DNA of 64,000 bases from Firm-04 sp964463355. Its GTDB lineage: Bacteria; Bacillota; Clostridia; Oscillospirales; Ruminococcaceae. Positions 44,757 through 53,695 of this stretch are shown in pieces (position 1 is the first letter of the stretch; the number at the start of each line of letters is the position of its first letter). A program made the position numbers and the translations under genes. The notes under the pieces were generated by a model. The model searched no databases. It had not been told where the DNA came from and worked only from the letters and a program-made list of their open reading frames with translations. The DNA lies in contig CAYXBP010000002.1 in assembly GCA_964463355.1 (NCBI GenBank), positions 62,001-126,000 of the forward strand. The letters are read 5' to 3'.

Positions 44757-45962
44757 TTATATATTTTCCGAAAGAATCTGCTTCGGGGCAACTTCCTTCC
44801 CCTCGCTGACAGTAATATTATGACCCACCACAGCGATACCCCACTCATCTCGATTCTCCACATATCCTTCGGGATTTCTGCCAATATGCGCACCCGCTTC
44901 AATCACGCACTCCTCACCGACGATAGCATACTCCACTACAGCACCTGCCTTGATCACCGTACCAGGCATCACGATGCTATACTGCACCTTTGCACCCTCC
45001 TCGATGGTCACACCTGCAAAAATGATGGAGAAATCCACCTTGCCGTTAATGACAGAGCCCTCCGTAATCATGGCATTTTCCACCTCGGCGGAAGCACCAA
45101 TATACTGTGGTGGCATATTGTTGTGGCGGGAGTAGATTTTCCATTCCTTGTCGTAGAGGTCAAGTGGCTCACTGGGGCTTAAAAGATCCATATGTGCGTC
45201 CCAGAGAGAATCCAGCGTACCCACATCCTTCCAGTAGCCCTCAAAAGTATAGGCATACAAACGCTCGCCATTTTGCAGCATGGCAGGGATGATATCCTTA
45301 CCGAAATCCTTGGATCCGGTATTGGCGTTTTCGTTTTCGATCAAATATCTCTTTAGTTTCTCCCATGTAAACACATAAATGCCCATGGATGCCAACGTAG
45401 ACTTTGGCTGCTTCGGCTTTTCGGTGAAATCCACCACGCGCATTTCGTCATCACAGGTCATGATTCCCATACGGCTTGCCTCGGAAAGCGGCACATCCAA
45501 CACGGCGATGGTGAGATCAGCATTTGTCGCCTTGTGGAAATCCAACATTTTAGAATAATCCATTTTGTAGATATGATCGCCGCCCAGCACAACAACATAT
45601 TCTGGATTATAACGTTCGATGAAGCCGATGTTCTGATAAATGGCATTTGCGGTGCCCTCATACCATGAAGCCCCTGCCGATGTCTGGTAAGGGGGCAGCA
45701 CATGAACACCACCGTGGAGCTTGTCCAGATCCCAAGGCTGACCGTTTCCGATATAGTCATTCAGTACCAGCGGCTGATACTGGGTAAGCACACCCACGGT
45801 ATCAATGCCCGAATTGGTGCAGTTAGAAAGCGGAAAGTCGATCAAGCGATATTTGCCCCCAAAGGGCACTGCCGGCTTTGCCATATCTTTGGTGAGGGCG
45901 TACAAGCGGCTGCCCTGACCGCCGGCAAGCAGCATGGCAACACATTCTTTCTTGATATACAT
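44757..45962 (-). CDS. glgC: Glucose-1-phosphate adenylyltransferase
   Basis: A 401-residue ADP-glucose pyrophosphorylase that makes the glucosyl donor for GlgA. Seen: AMLLAGGQGSRLYALTKDMA (ATP loop), PFGGKYRLIDFPLSNC, WYEGTANAIYQN, VVVLGGDHIYKMDY with the metal-binding Asp, VDFTEKP and a C-terminal beta-helix of hexapeptide repeats. AAAGGAGG lies before the ATG with wide spacing. It lies between glgB and glgD. Confidence 0.97.
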   Translation of the reverse strand: MYIKKECVAMLLAGGQGSRLYALTKDMAKPAVPFGGKYRLIDFPLSNCTNSGIDTVGVLTQYQPLVLNDYIGNGQPWDLDKLHGGVHVLPPYQTSAGASWYEGTANAIYQNIGFIERYNPEYVVVLGGDHIYKMDYSKMLDFHKATNADLTIAVLDVPLSEASRMGIMTCDDEMRVVDFTEKPKQPKSTLASMGIYVFTWEKLKRYLIENENANTGSKDFGKDIIPAMLQNGERLYAYTFEGYWKDVGTLDSLWDAHMDLLSPSEPLDLYDKEWKIYSRHNNMPPQYIGASAEVENAMITEGSVINGKVDFSIIFAGVTIEEGAKVQYSIVMPGTVIKAGAVVEYAIVGEECVIEAGAHIGRNPEGYVENRDEWGIAVVGHNITVSEGKEVAPKQILSENI

Positions 45963-45994
45963 TACAGTATGAATCCTCCTTTATCGTTGCGCAA

Positions 45995-48004
45995 TCATGA
46001 TTTGGTCTTTGCTGCGGTTTTTTTACGAGTTGTTGTTTTGGCTGGTTTCACATCGGAAGCGTCCTGCGCTCCGTCGGTGGGTTTTGCTTTCGGCGTACGG
46101 GGTTTTCTTGGTTTGTAGTGATAATACTGCACCGAAAGCGGTGGCAAGGTCAGCGATACGCACTGATCGAAGCCGTGCATGGGTTCTTTTTGGGTTTTTG
46201 CAGTTGCGAGTGCTGCGCCACTGCCACCAAATTCCACCGCATCGGAGTCCATAACCAGACGGTAAGTACCTGCATATGGCACACCAATCTTATAATTCTC
46301 GCGCTGTACGGGCACAAAGTTGCACACTGCCACGATCTCATCGCCACTGTCGTCAATTCTACGGAAAGCGATAACGCTTTGGCGGTAATCGTCGTTGCTG
46401 ATCCACGAGAAGCCACCCCAGGAATCGTCATTCTGCCACAGCGGGGCAGTATTCAGGTAAAACCGATTCAACGCTTTGGAGTAGTCCAACATCTGTGCGT
46501 GGGCGGGATATTGCAGCAGCATCCAATCCAACTGTGTTTTGTAATCCCACTCCTTCATCTGGGCAAATTCCTGCCCCATAAACAGCAGTTTCTTACCAGG
46601 ATGCGCCATCATATAGGCAAGAAATGCACGGTAGGCAGCAAATTTTTGTTCATACTCGCCAGGCATTTTCTGAATCATGGAACATTTACCGTGTACGATC
46701 TCATCATGGGAAATGGGCAGCACATAATTCTCGGAGAAGCAATAGAAGAACGAGAAGGTCAGCTTATCGTGATTATACGCGCGGTACAGCGGATCCATGG
46801 AGGCATAGCAGAGCATATCATTCATCCAGCCCATGTTCCACTTAAAGTTGAAGCCCAATCCGCCGATATCGGTAGGCTTTGTCACCAGTGGCCAGGCGGT
46901 AGATTCCTCAGCGATCATCAGTACATCTGGGTGGCGGCCAAACGCCGTTTCGTTCAACTCCTTGAAGAAGGACACAGCCTCCAGATTCTCCTTGCCGCCG
47001 TTTTGATTCGGACGCCACTCACCATCTCTGCGATCGTAGTCGAGGTAGAGCATGGAAGCCACGGCATCCACACGCAGACCGTCGATATGGTAGGAATCCA
47101 ACCAGAAGCAGGCAGAAGATATTAAGAATGACCGCACTTCCGGTCTGCCATAATCAAACACGCGCGTGCCCCAGCCCTTATGCTCCATTTTCAGAGGGTC
47201 GCCGTACTCATAGCAATAATTGCCATCAAACTCGCACAAGCCATGGGCATCCTTCGGAAAATGTGCGGGCACCCAATCCAGAATCACGCCGATGCCTGCC
47301 TGATGGAACAGATCCACCATTTGTCGGAAATCATCTGGTGTACCAAATCGGGAAGTAGGGGCAAAATACCCCACCACCTGATATCCCCAAGAGCCATCAA
47401 AGGGGTACTCTGTCAGGGGCATAAACTCAATGTGGGTATACGAGAGCGACTGCATATAGGGGATCATCTGCTTTGCAAATTCAACATAGGAAAGCGGGTT
47501 GCCGTCCTCATACATACGCCACGAATTAAGATGCACCTCATAGATGTTCATAGGGCTTTTGTAGACATTCGTCTTGCGTTTTTTGGCAAACCACATGGCA
47601 TCTTGCCATTCATATGCTGATTCATAGATGCGCGAAGCGGTCTGCGGCGCAGTTTCATAGTGCATAGCGTAGGGGTCAGATTTCATCAGCGTTCTGCCAT
47701 CTTGCGTAGTAATGCAGTATTTATAAGCGGTATACTGGGGCAGTTGCTTGATTCTTGCGTACCAAATGCCGTTTGAAACCTGCTCCATGGGCAATTTGCC
47801 AGGCTGCCAGTCGTTAAACTCGCCCACCACGGAGATCGCTTTGGCATGGGGTGCCCACACACGGAACACAGTATACGCGCCTCTCCCCTTTTTTTCGGTG
47901 TGCGAACCGAAGTACATCTGCGCATCAAAATTTCTGCCTTGATGAAACAGATGCAGCGGTACGGCATCGGCAGCAGGGGGAATGATCTTCTCATTTTCTT
48001 TCAT
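45995..48004 (-). CDS. glgB: 1,4-alpha-glucan branching enzyme
   Basis: A 669-residue GH13 branching enzyme. N-terminal CBM48 (TVFRVWAPHAKAISVVGEFN), then the barrel with GLRVDAVASMLYLDY (nucleophile Asp), MIAEESTAWP (acid/base Glu) and PISHDEIVHGK (stabiliser Asp), then the C-terminal beta domain. After residue ~630 an unusual Lys/Pro/Thr-rich tail (KPRKPRTPKAKP through TRKKTAAKTKS) is present that most branching enzymes lack. The ATG at 48004 is 11 bases after AAGGAG; a longer frame to 48043 has no site. First gene of the glycogen operon. Confidence 0.95.
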   Translation of the reverse strand: MKENEKIIPPAADAVPLHLFHQGRNFDAQMYFGSHTEKKGRGAYTVFRVWAPHAKAISVVGEFNDWQPGKLPMEQVSNGIWYARIKQLPQYTAYKYCITTQDGRTLMKSDPYAMHYETAPQTASRIYESAYEWQDAMWFAKKRKTNVYKSPMNIYEVHLNSWRMYEDGNPLSYVEFAKQMIPYMQSLSYTHIEFMPLTEYPFDGSWGYQVVGYFAPTSRFGTPDDFRQMVDLFHQAGIGVILDWVPAHFPKDAHGLCEFDGNYCYEYGDPLKMEHKGWGTRVFDYGRPEVRSFLISSACFWLDSYHIDGLRVDAVASMLYLDYDRRDGEWRPNQNGGKENLEAVSFFKELNETAFGRHPDVLMIAEESTAWPLVTKPTDIGGLGFNFKWNMGWMNDMLCYASMDPLYRAYNHDKLTFSFFYCFSENYVLPISHDEIVHGKCSMIQKMPGEYEQKFAAYRAFLAYMMAHPGKKLLFMGQEFAQMKEWDYKTQLDWMLLQYPAHAQMLDYSKALNRFYLNTAPLWQNDDSWGGFSWISNDDYRQSVIAFRRIDDSGDEIVAVCNFVPVQRENYKIGVPYAGTYRLVMDSDAVEFGGSGAALATAKTQKEPMHGFDQCVSLTLPPLSVQYYHYKPRKPRTPKAKPTDGAQDASDVKPAKTTTRKKTAAKTKS

Positions 48005-48107
48005 TTTCAGAAATCTCTCCTTATCGCCGCAGCGATCCAGCAATACTGTAAAGAAGTATCCTGCCGCGGCGCTTGATTACAGGACATATATAGTTCATGA
48101 CAAAAAC

Positions 48108-48153
48108 AGGATATGGTCAGTCTGTTTTTTCAAACGATACTACACCATATCCT
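48108..48153 (-). repeat. 10-bp inverted repeat upstream of glgB
   Basis: AGGATATGGT (48108-48117) and ACCATATCCT (48144-48153) are perfect inverted arms, 26 bases apart. On the minus strand the second arm to be read is followed by GTTTTT, so the structure could act as a terminator for spoIIE transcripts, or as an operator because it overlaps the candidate promoter. Confidence 0.6.
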
Positions 48154-48165
48154 ATTCTATCACAA
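48137..48165 (-). promoter_or_regulatory. Candidate promoter for the glg operon
   Basis: Minus strand TTGTGA (48165-48160), 17-base spacer, TAGTAT (48142-48137). Both hexamers are weak matches, and one arm of the inverted repeat lies in the spacer. Confidence 0.35.
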
Positions 48166-48306
48166 CTTGCGTTTGGTTGCAAGTATTTTGGGAAATCAAA
48201 ATTAATTTTTACGATTCTCACGAAATTCGCCCTCCATATTTGTGCAACCTGCACAATCGCTTTTCAGGCGATTTTTGCAAAACCGTAAAATATCCACGAA
48301 GTAAGA

Positions 48307-50541
48307 TCACACCTTTATGGCGTCACAAAGGATATTTGCGGCGGCAACGGTTACATCATCTTTTGGGGCACCCATGGCATCGCGCTGTGCTTTGGCACAG
48401 ACAGTATGGGCAAGCAATTGCAGATCCCCTCCCTGCATCAGCTGCTGCCGAATAAAGGGGTACAACGATTCATCCAATCCATCCGAGAGCAAAAACAGCA
48501 TATCGCCGTGCTGCAAGCGAAACACCGTGGTATACGGCTCCGCTTTGGGCAAAATGCCAATGGGTGCGGTTGCCGCCTGACACAATGTCACGCGATCCCC
48601 ATGGCGGATAAACGTAGGCCCTGCACCGTATTTGTAGAGCGTCACCGCCGCTGTTTCTTCGCAAATTTTGGCAACATCCAGTGTTGCAAAGCGTTCCTCC
48701 CCCGATTTTGTCAGCATAATCGCATTGATCATCTGTGCAGCGGAAACACAATCCATACCCGATTGCACCAATCTGCGGAAATTGCTTAGTACAATGCGCG
48801 CATCCACAGCGGCGTGCTTGCCCGTACCCATGCCATCAGAAAGCACCAGATAGCGACTGCCGTTACCATCAGCAAAATAATCCCAGCCGTCGCCGCAAGG
48901 CTCGTCTTCGTGAACAGCGCACTGAGCGGCAGCAGTCACAATGCGATAGTGTGGCAGTGTTTGCAGCATCAAACGATGATGTTCTCCTGCGGTATCTGGG
49001 CCAACAGCAGTCAGCGGGCGATGCAGTGCGTCAGAGAGGCATTCCGTAATGGCTTCAGCATCGGGGGCAAAACCCTTGGGGATATACAGTTCAATGGTTA
49101 GTGCGCGGCGATCGCTCCCCCATACGGCGGCGGCACGTAGCGGCACGCCAAATCGTTCCAATGCATCCGTCACCAGACGAGTGGTTTCACCATTATACGA
49201 TTGCTGCATCCGATCACTGGTATTATGCAGCAAATCTTCTGTCACACGCATCTGGTCAAACAGCATATTCTGCGATTCACGCAGACGCAATGCCATGGCA
49301 CGGGCGGTGGCATTCTGCCGTTTCACCCGTTGAAATTCTTCCGTCACACGCTCTGGCCTTAAGCAACCTTCAGGGCTGCTCAGCGTTTCAGTGATGCCTG
49401 CATCCTCCAAACGCTGAAAGCAGGCATTGGTATCGGCAAAAGCACTCTCCCAACAGGTAGATTTGCTTCTGCACTTACCGCAAACGCTCTCACAAACACG
49501 TTCTGCTGCGCGTTGTGGGATATCCTTGGCAGCAAGCATATTTGCAATGCGTTCCGCCGATCCACGCACTCCAGCAATAGATTGCGACATAAACTCCATC
49601 CGCGCACCAGTCACGGCAGCAATGGCAGGGGCATCGCAAACGATCACCAGCACACGGTCAAGATACTCCCACAATGGAACAAACAGAAACAGCATCCCCC
49701 CAATGAGATGATTCACCCATAGCAACACAACAGTACTGCTCGCGGCGGTAAGCATGGTACCTGCGCCGCTGATCGCACTGTAAACACTGTACATCGCGCC
49801 ATTTTTGCGATGGGCGCAATAGCCTGCGGCTAGTCCAGCAAGCGGCAGCACTGCCGCCATACCAGCTCCATCAAAATCTACCAACAGTAACGCACACGCG
49901 TGAAGCGTACCGCAAAGCAAGCCACCCATGGCACGATATCGTTTTGCGACTGTCAGCAATATCAATGCCGAAAGCATCTCGCCAATACTGACCAAACCGA
50001 TTCGTACAGCGCACAAAGCAGCCAACGTAACAATGTAGCAAATAGCAGCGGCAGGCGCATCCCCTGCATACAAACGCAGCGGAAACCCATCCTTACAGCG
50101 ATGCCGCACAACCGCAGCAGCATATCCAAACACAGCCGCCGAAGCAATCTGCACAGGCAGCAGCAGCAAGCTGCCCGGGAGCATCTTCACCAGCGCAAAG
50201 GTCACAGCAGCGGCGGCGGTACCGCCCCCTGCAATCACCGCAGAAAGCACCGCACCACCACGATTTGCAAGCATCCAGCGCAACAGCACAGTCGCCACTA
50301 AGGCAGCCATCAGCCAAACGGTTTGCAGGAGCGTACCGCTGAAACAGTACGCCAGTAAGCCACCAGCGAGAACCGCAGGAGCGTAAAAAGGAGACAGTGC
50401 CGCAGCTAGCCCGCAACAAAGCGGCAGAGGCACACCATTGAATCTTGCGGCAGCCAGCAAACAGGCTGCCACGGCGCAGGCAAGCAGAGCAAGGCAGCGC
50501 AGAAGTTGTGGTTTTTCGTGAATTTTTGCCATCGTGAGCAT
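48307..50541 (-). CDS. spoIIE: Stage II sporulation protein E (SpoIIE)
   Basis: A 744-residue SpoIIE. The N-terminal half has about ten membrane segments (residues ~10-300). A central oligomerisation part carries the Cys-rich VCESVCGKCRSKSTCWESAF near 345-365. The C-terminal PP2C-type domain (about 530-740) has YLVLSDGMGTGKHAA, LFLLSDGLDE and APKDDVTVAAA with the metal-binding Asp residues. In endospore formers SpoIIE dephosphorylates SpoIIAA to release sigma-F in the forespore and helps place the polar septum. GAAGGAC lies before the ATG. Its promoter looks Spo0A-controlled. Confidence 0.95.
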   Translation of the reverse strand: MLTMAKIHEKPQLLRCLALLACAVAACLLAAARFNGVPLPLCCGLAAALSPFYAPAVLAGGLLAYCFSGTLLQTVWLMAALVATVLLRWMLANRGGAVLSAVIAGGGTAAAAVTFALVKMLPGSLLLLPVQIASAAVFGYAAAVVRHRCKDGFPLRLYAGDAPAAAICYIVTLAALCAVRIGLVSIGEMLSALILLTVAKRYRAMGGLLCGTLHACALLLVDFDGAGMAAVLPLAGLAAGYCAHRKNGAMYSVYSAISGAGTMLTAASSTVVLLWVNHLIGGMLFLFVPLWEYLDRVLVIVCDAPAIAAVTGARMEFMSQSIAGVRGSAERIANMLAAKDIPQRAAERVCESVCGKCRSKSTCWESAFADTNACFQRLEDAGITETLSSPEGCLRPERVTEEFQRVKRQNATARAMALRLRESQNMLFDQMRVTEDLLHNTSDRMQQSYNGETTRLVTDALERFGVPLRAAAVWGSDRRALTIELYIPKGFAPDAEAITECLSDALHRPLTAVGPDTAGEHHRLMLQTLPHYRIVTAAAQCAVHEDEPCGDGWDYFADGNGSRYLVLSDGMGTGKHAAVDARIVLSNFRRLVQSGMDCVSAAQMINAIMLTKSGEERFATLDVAKICEETAAVTLYKYGAGPTFIRHGDRVTLCQAATAPIGILPKAEPYTTVFRLQHGDMLFLLSDGLDESLYPFIRQQLMQGGDLQLLAHTVCAKAQRDAMGAPKDDVTVAAANILCDAIKV

Positions 50542-50645
50542 GGATCGTCCTTCTTTCTTTCGGTATCGTATAGCACCTGCCTCACCGCCATCAGGAACCT
50601 GTCCTTTCTACAGATACTCCTGCGGCAGCCCGTGCAGATACACAT

Positions 50646-50679
50646 AGTATACCGCAGCTTAGGCGCAAAATTGGTCGAA
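50646..50679 (-). promoter_or_regulatory. Spo0A-type promoter of spoIIE
   Basis: On the minus strand TTCGACC (50679-50673), one mismatch from a reversed 0A box (TGTCGAA/TTCGACA), occupies the -35 region and is followed after 22 bases by TATACT (50651-50646). In Bacillus subtilis the Spo0A-activated spoIIG and spoIIE promoters have such long spacers and 0A boxes over the -35; no standard 17-spaced -35 is visible here. Confidence 0.6.
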
Positions 50680-50739
50680 ACCCCGTACCCACGCCGCGAT
50701 TTTTGAAAAAGCACGATTTTTTCACGCATCTTTTGCAAT

Positions 50740-50779
50740 AGAAAAAGAAACAGGGTATCTACCAAACTGGTAGATACCC
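50740..50779 (-). terminator. Terminator of rpmB
   Basis: A 12-bp perfect stem (GGGTATCTACCA / TGGTAGATACCC) with a 3-base loop, followed on the minus strand by CTGTTTCTTTTTC, about 58 bases after the rpmB stop. Confidence 0.8.
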
Positions 50780-50836
50780 CATTACTCACATTGAAACCGT
50801 TTTCGGTAAATCAAGCATCGGTGCAGCCATGACGGC

Positions 50837-51028
50837 TCAGCCGATCGCACGCTCTACCTTACCGGAGCGCAGACATCTGGAGCAAACATAGATGTGGCAG
50901 GGCGTACCCTTCACAATTGCCTTCACGCGTCTGACATTGGGCTTCCAGGTGCGATTGGTACGACGGTGAGAGTGAGACACCTGAATACCAAAGCTAACGC
51001 CCTTGCCGCAAACTTCGCATTTTGCCAT
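50837..51028 (-). CDS. rpmB: 50S ribosomal protein L28
   Basis: A 63-residue L28. MAKCEVCGKGVSFGIQVSHS is the classic N-terminus, followed by the basic middle part (RRTNRTWKPNVRRVK) and a CSRCLRSGKV end. The Cys pairs CEVC and CSRC make this the zinc-binding (C+) form. A perfect AAGGAGG lies 7 bases before the ATG at 51028; the frame extends upstream to 51094 but through the promoter. Single gene with own promoter and terminator. Confidence 0.96.
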   Translation of the reverse strand: MAKCEVCGKGVSFGIQVSHSHRRTNRTWKPNVRRVKAIVKGTPCHIYVCSRCLRSGKVERAIG

Positions 51029-51065
51029 AGCTGGCACCTCCTTTACTGACAAATCAACAGTGTCT

Positions 51066-51094
51066 ATTATAACAGATACGACGAAAAAAAGCAA
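51066..51094 (-). promoter_or_regulatory. Promoter for rpmB
   Basis: Minus strand TTGCTT (51094-51089), 17-base spacer, TATAAT (51071-51066). Confidence 0.85.
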
Positions 51095-51152
51095 GCGTTT
51101 TTTGAAATTTCTGAAAATTTATCAGATTTGACCGAAAAAATCGTTTTCAGAC

Positions 51153-51181
51153 TTGAAAAGAGCCGCAATTTATTGTATAAT
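51153..51181 (+). promoter_or_regulatory. Promoter for the site-2 protease-scpA-scpB operon
   Basis: TTGAAA (51153-51158), 17-base spacer, TATAAT (51176-51181), about 46 bases before the start. Confidence 0.85.
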
Positions 51182-51227
51182 GAAGGGTGTATCGTTGTAT
51201 TTTATCCCCTGAAAGGAGAACCTTACT

Positions 51228-51953
51228 ATGTTATCCCTGTTTCAATTTGATCAGTATTCCATCCTACAAATATTCGTAAACCTGTTCGTCATTTTCATGA
51301 TCCTGCCGCTGCACGAATACGCCCACGCATGGGCTGCCTGCAAGCTTGGCGATGATACTGCCACCTATCAAGGGCGCATGACGCTCAACCCCCTTGCACA
51401 CATCGACCCAATGGGTATGCTCTGTATGCTGCTGTTCGGTTTCGGTTGGGCAAAGCCTGTGCCCATTGATCCAACACGATTCAACCGTAAGCACAGCATC
51501 CGCTTCGGCGTTGCGATGACTGCTCTTGCCGGTCCTATCAGCAATCTCATCGCTGCATTGGTGGGTAAGATCATACTGCGATTCTACCAGTGCAGCCCCT
51601 ACTTCACCGAATATATAGCGGAAAACCCCGATACAGAATTGTTGCTCAGATCCACTCCCCTGCTAATCTTCTACTTCTTGTATATTTTCGTATCCGTGAA
51701 CATCGGACTTGCGGTATTTAATCTGCTGCCCATTCCGCCGTTGGATGGCTCCAAAGTCATCGGTTATTTCACCAGTGCCAAGGTGGATCGCTGGTTTCAG
51801 CAAAACGCGCAGATCATCCACTTTGTTTTCCTGATTGTGCTATGCACCGGCATCCTCAGCGAGCCAATTCAATTTGTAGCAAACCTAATCAATAAGCTGT
51901 TTGACCTGCTGACCATCTGGGTACCCATGCTCGGCGGCGTAATCTTTGGTTGA
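51228..51953 (+). CDS. Site-2-type intramembrane metalloprotease (M50)
   Basis: A 241-residue compact M50 protease of the type that precedes scpAB in many Firmicutes. The zinc motif HEYAHA places His29, Glu30 and His33 in the first membrane helix; NPLAHIDPMG follows, and LLPIPPLDGSKV supplies the third ligand Asp173. Five to six membrane segments. It cleaves membrane-embedded substrates, but its targets are unknown; it lacks the PDZ domain of RseP. AAAGGAG precedes the ATG. scpA starts five bases after its stop. Confidence 0.93.
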   Translation: MLSLFQFDQYSILQIFVNLFVIFMILPLHEYAHAWAACKLGDDTATYQGRMTLNPLAHIDPMGMLCMLLFGFGWAKPVPIDPTRFNRKHSIRFGVAMTALAGPISNLIAALVGKIILRFYQCSPYFTEYIAENPDTELLLRSTPLLIFYFLYIFVSVNIGLAVFNLLPIPPLDGSKVIGYFTSAKVDRWFQQNAQIIHFVFLIVLCTGILSEPIQFVANLINKLFDLLTIWVPMLGGVIFG

Positions 51954-51957
51954 TATT

Positions 51958-52701
51958 ATGCCAACATTATCCTTTCATCTGCCCATATTTGATGGGCCAA
52001 TGGATCTGCTGCTGCATCTGATTGCCAAGCATAAGCTCAATATTAATGATATCGAAATCTCCGTGCTGCTGGATCAATATTTGCTGTACATTGAACAGTG
52101 CGCCCAACAGGATTACGAACTGGCAGGCGAATTTTTGGAAATGGCCGCAAGACTCATCTGGATGAAAACTGTCTCGCTGCTGCCCGCCCCGGAAGAAGCT
52201 GCCGTTGCAAAAAAAGAACTGGAAGGCGCACTGATCGAATACTCGCTGTGCAAACGTACCGCCGAACTGCTGCGTGCGCAATATCTGGGCGATGTGCTTT
52301 TTGTACGCAAGCCAACTAAGCTCCCGATGGATATGACCTACCGCCGTCAGCATCCGCCCACCCTGCTGCTGGATATCTACCGTAATATGGGCTTGCGCAA
52401 ACAGCCGCAAGGCGAGGAAGGTAAGCATCTGGGTGATAAAATCCATGAGATGGTGCAGGCACATCACCATGTCACCAGCGTGTTTTCCAAAGTTGTATAC
52501 ATTTTACGGCAGTTTTTTGTTACCGATACTGTTGTGATCGCAGGATTGTTTGACGATCTGCCCGAACGCACCGACCGTGTGGCAGTTTTTCTCGCCATAC
52601 TGGAGCTAACCAAAGCAGGACGCATACTCATCAGCGATGACGGCACTGCACTGACGATGCGCAATCGCGAACAACTTACGCGGCGCACCAAAAGGACATA
52701 A
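51958..52701 (+). CDS. scpA: Segregation and condensation protein A
   Basis: A 247-residue kleisin subunit of the bacterial SMC-ScpAB condensin. FDGPMDLLLHLIAKHKLNIND is the SMC-neck-binding N-terminus, YELAGEFLEMAARLIWMKT the following helix, and the C-terminal winged helix (VAVFLAILELTKAGRILI) contacts the SMC head. The ATG at 51958 lacks a good ribosome-binding site and is probably translated by coupling with the protease gene; a TTG at 51946 overlaps that gene. Confidence 0.95.
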   Translation: MPTLSFHLPIFDGPMDLLLHLIAKHKLNINDIEISVLLDQYLLYIEQCAQQDYELAGEFLEMAARLIWMKTVSLLPAPEEAAVAKKELEGALIEYSLCKRTAELLRAQYLGDVLFVRKPTKLPMDMTYRRQHPPTLLLDIYRNMGLRKQPQGEEGKHLGDKIHEMVQAHHHVTSVFSKVVYILRQFFVTDTVVIAGLFDDLPERTDRVAVFLAILELTKAGRILISDDGTALTMRNREQLTRRTKRT

Positions 52702-52758
52702 TCGCGCGATAGCATCCGCTATGGCAAGTGCATGAACAATCAACAAAAAGGAAGTGAA

Positions 52759-53385
52759 ATGATGCGAATTGAATGTGCATTGGGTGCGCTGGAAGCTGTA
52801 CTGTTCGCTTCGGGAGAACCTGTGGAGATTCCACGACTTGCTGAGGCACTGCAAATCGACCACGACACCGTGCGCCGACTGGCAGATCTGCTGACCGAAG
52901 CGTACGACAAACGTGACAGCGGTTTGCAGCTGTTGACCCTTGATGGGACACTACAACTAACTACACGCAGCCAATATGCCGAGCAAATCCGTGCGGCGTT
53001 GGAGGTCAAGCGGAATGCCCCGCTTTCCAACGCCGCGCTGGAAACCTTAACCATTATTGCGTACAATCAGCCTGTAACGAAGGGCTTTGTGGAGCGTGTG
53101 CGTGGTGTGGATAGCAGTTCGGTGGTGAATACGCTGGCAGAACGCGGTCTATTGGAGGAGGCAGGACGCATTGAAATCCCTGGTAGACCCGTGACTTACC
53201 GTACCACAGCTCAGTTTTTGCGATGTTTTGGTCTACATTCTCTGGCAGATTTGCCTCCACTGCCAAATGCCGAACAGCCGACTATGTTCGATATGCAGCT
53301 TACGGAGAACGAGGAGGATGCCATCGACATCACAGAGGAAACAGAGCCTGCCGAAGAGAATCTGGAAACCATTGAGCAGGAATGA
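52759..53385 (+). CDS. scpB: Segregation and condensation protein B
   Basis: A 208-residue ScpB with two winged-helix domains: ALGALEAVLFASGEPVEIPRLAEAL at the front and SNAALETLTIIAYNQPVTKGFVERVRGVDS in the middle; the C-terminus is acidic and flexible. It clamps ScpA in the SMC complex. AAAAAGGAAG lies just before the double ATG at 52759/52762; ATG 52732 is in frame but lacks a site. It lies 57 bases after scpA. Confidence 0.95.
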   Translation: MMRIECALGALEAVLFASGEPVEIPRLAEALQIDHDTVRRLADLLTEAYDKRDSGLQLLTLDGTLQLTTRSQYAEQIRAALEVKRNAPLSNAALETLTIIAYNQPVTKGFVERVRGVDSSSVVNTLAERGLLEEAGRIEIPGRPVTYRTTAQFLRCFGLHSLADLPPLPNAEQPTMFDMQLTENEEDAIDITEETEPAEENLETIEQE

Positions 53386-53695
53386 CATCCTCCCCCACCG
53401 AAAGATGTGGGGAAAAATTAGCCGTCCTTTTCAATATCTGCTCTTGCTTAGTATCGTTTCCAACTTTGCTAGTATATCGGATCGTTTTCATTCCCTGTCT
53501 GGTATCATCTCCCGCCACTTGTGCGGGGGATTTTTTGTTGTGTGATCACTCCTCGTCCACGTAGAGGATCACTCCCGCAGATGCGGAGAAAAGTGAGCGC
53601 ACGGAAAAAGTGATTGCCGATACAACCCTATGTATATTACTTTTCTCTGCTGATTTCAGCATTGTTTTTTCTGGTGTCGGGGCATCGGTGTGAGA
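53386..53695. other. Convergent intergenic region scpB / pyridoxal kinase
   Basis: 310 bases with no supported gene. It holds a small CCCCAC/GTGGGG hairpin (53393-53412), the strong terminator at 53507-53537 and a TGCTGA/TCAGCA mini-hairpin near 53650; only the second has a T tract. Confidence 0.5.
53507..53537 (+). terminator. Terminator of the scpAB operon
   Basis: ATCTCCCGC pairs with GCGGGGGAT (one G-T pair) around a 7-base loop and runs into TTTTTT, 120 bases after the scpB stop. Confidence 0.8.

Larger units (their letters stand above)
48005..48306 (-). other. Upstream region of the glg operon / downstream of spoIIE
   Basis: The 302-base gap has no gene I can support. It contains the inverted repeat and promoter candidate described at 48108-48165, the spoIIE 3' end and the glgB leader. 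A short imperfect hairpin (ATCGC...GCGAT) near 48260-48275 could end spoIIE, but no T tract follows. Confidence 0.5.
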
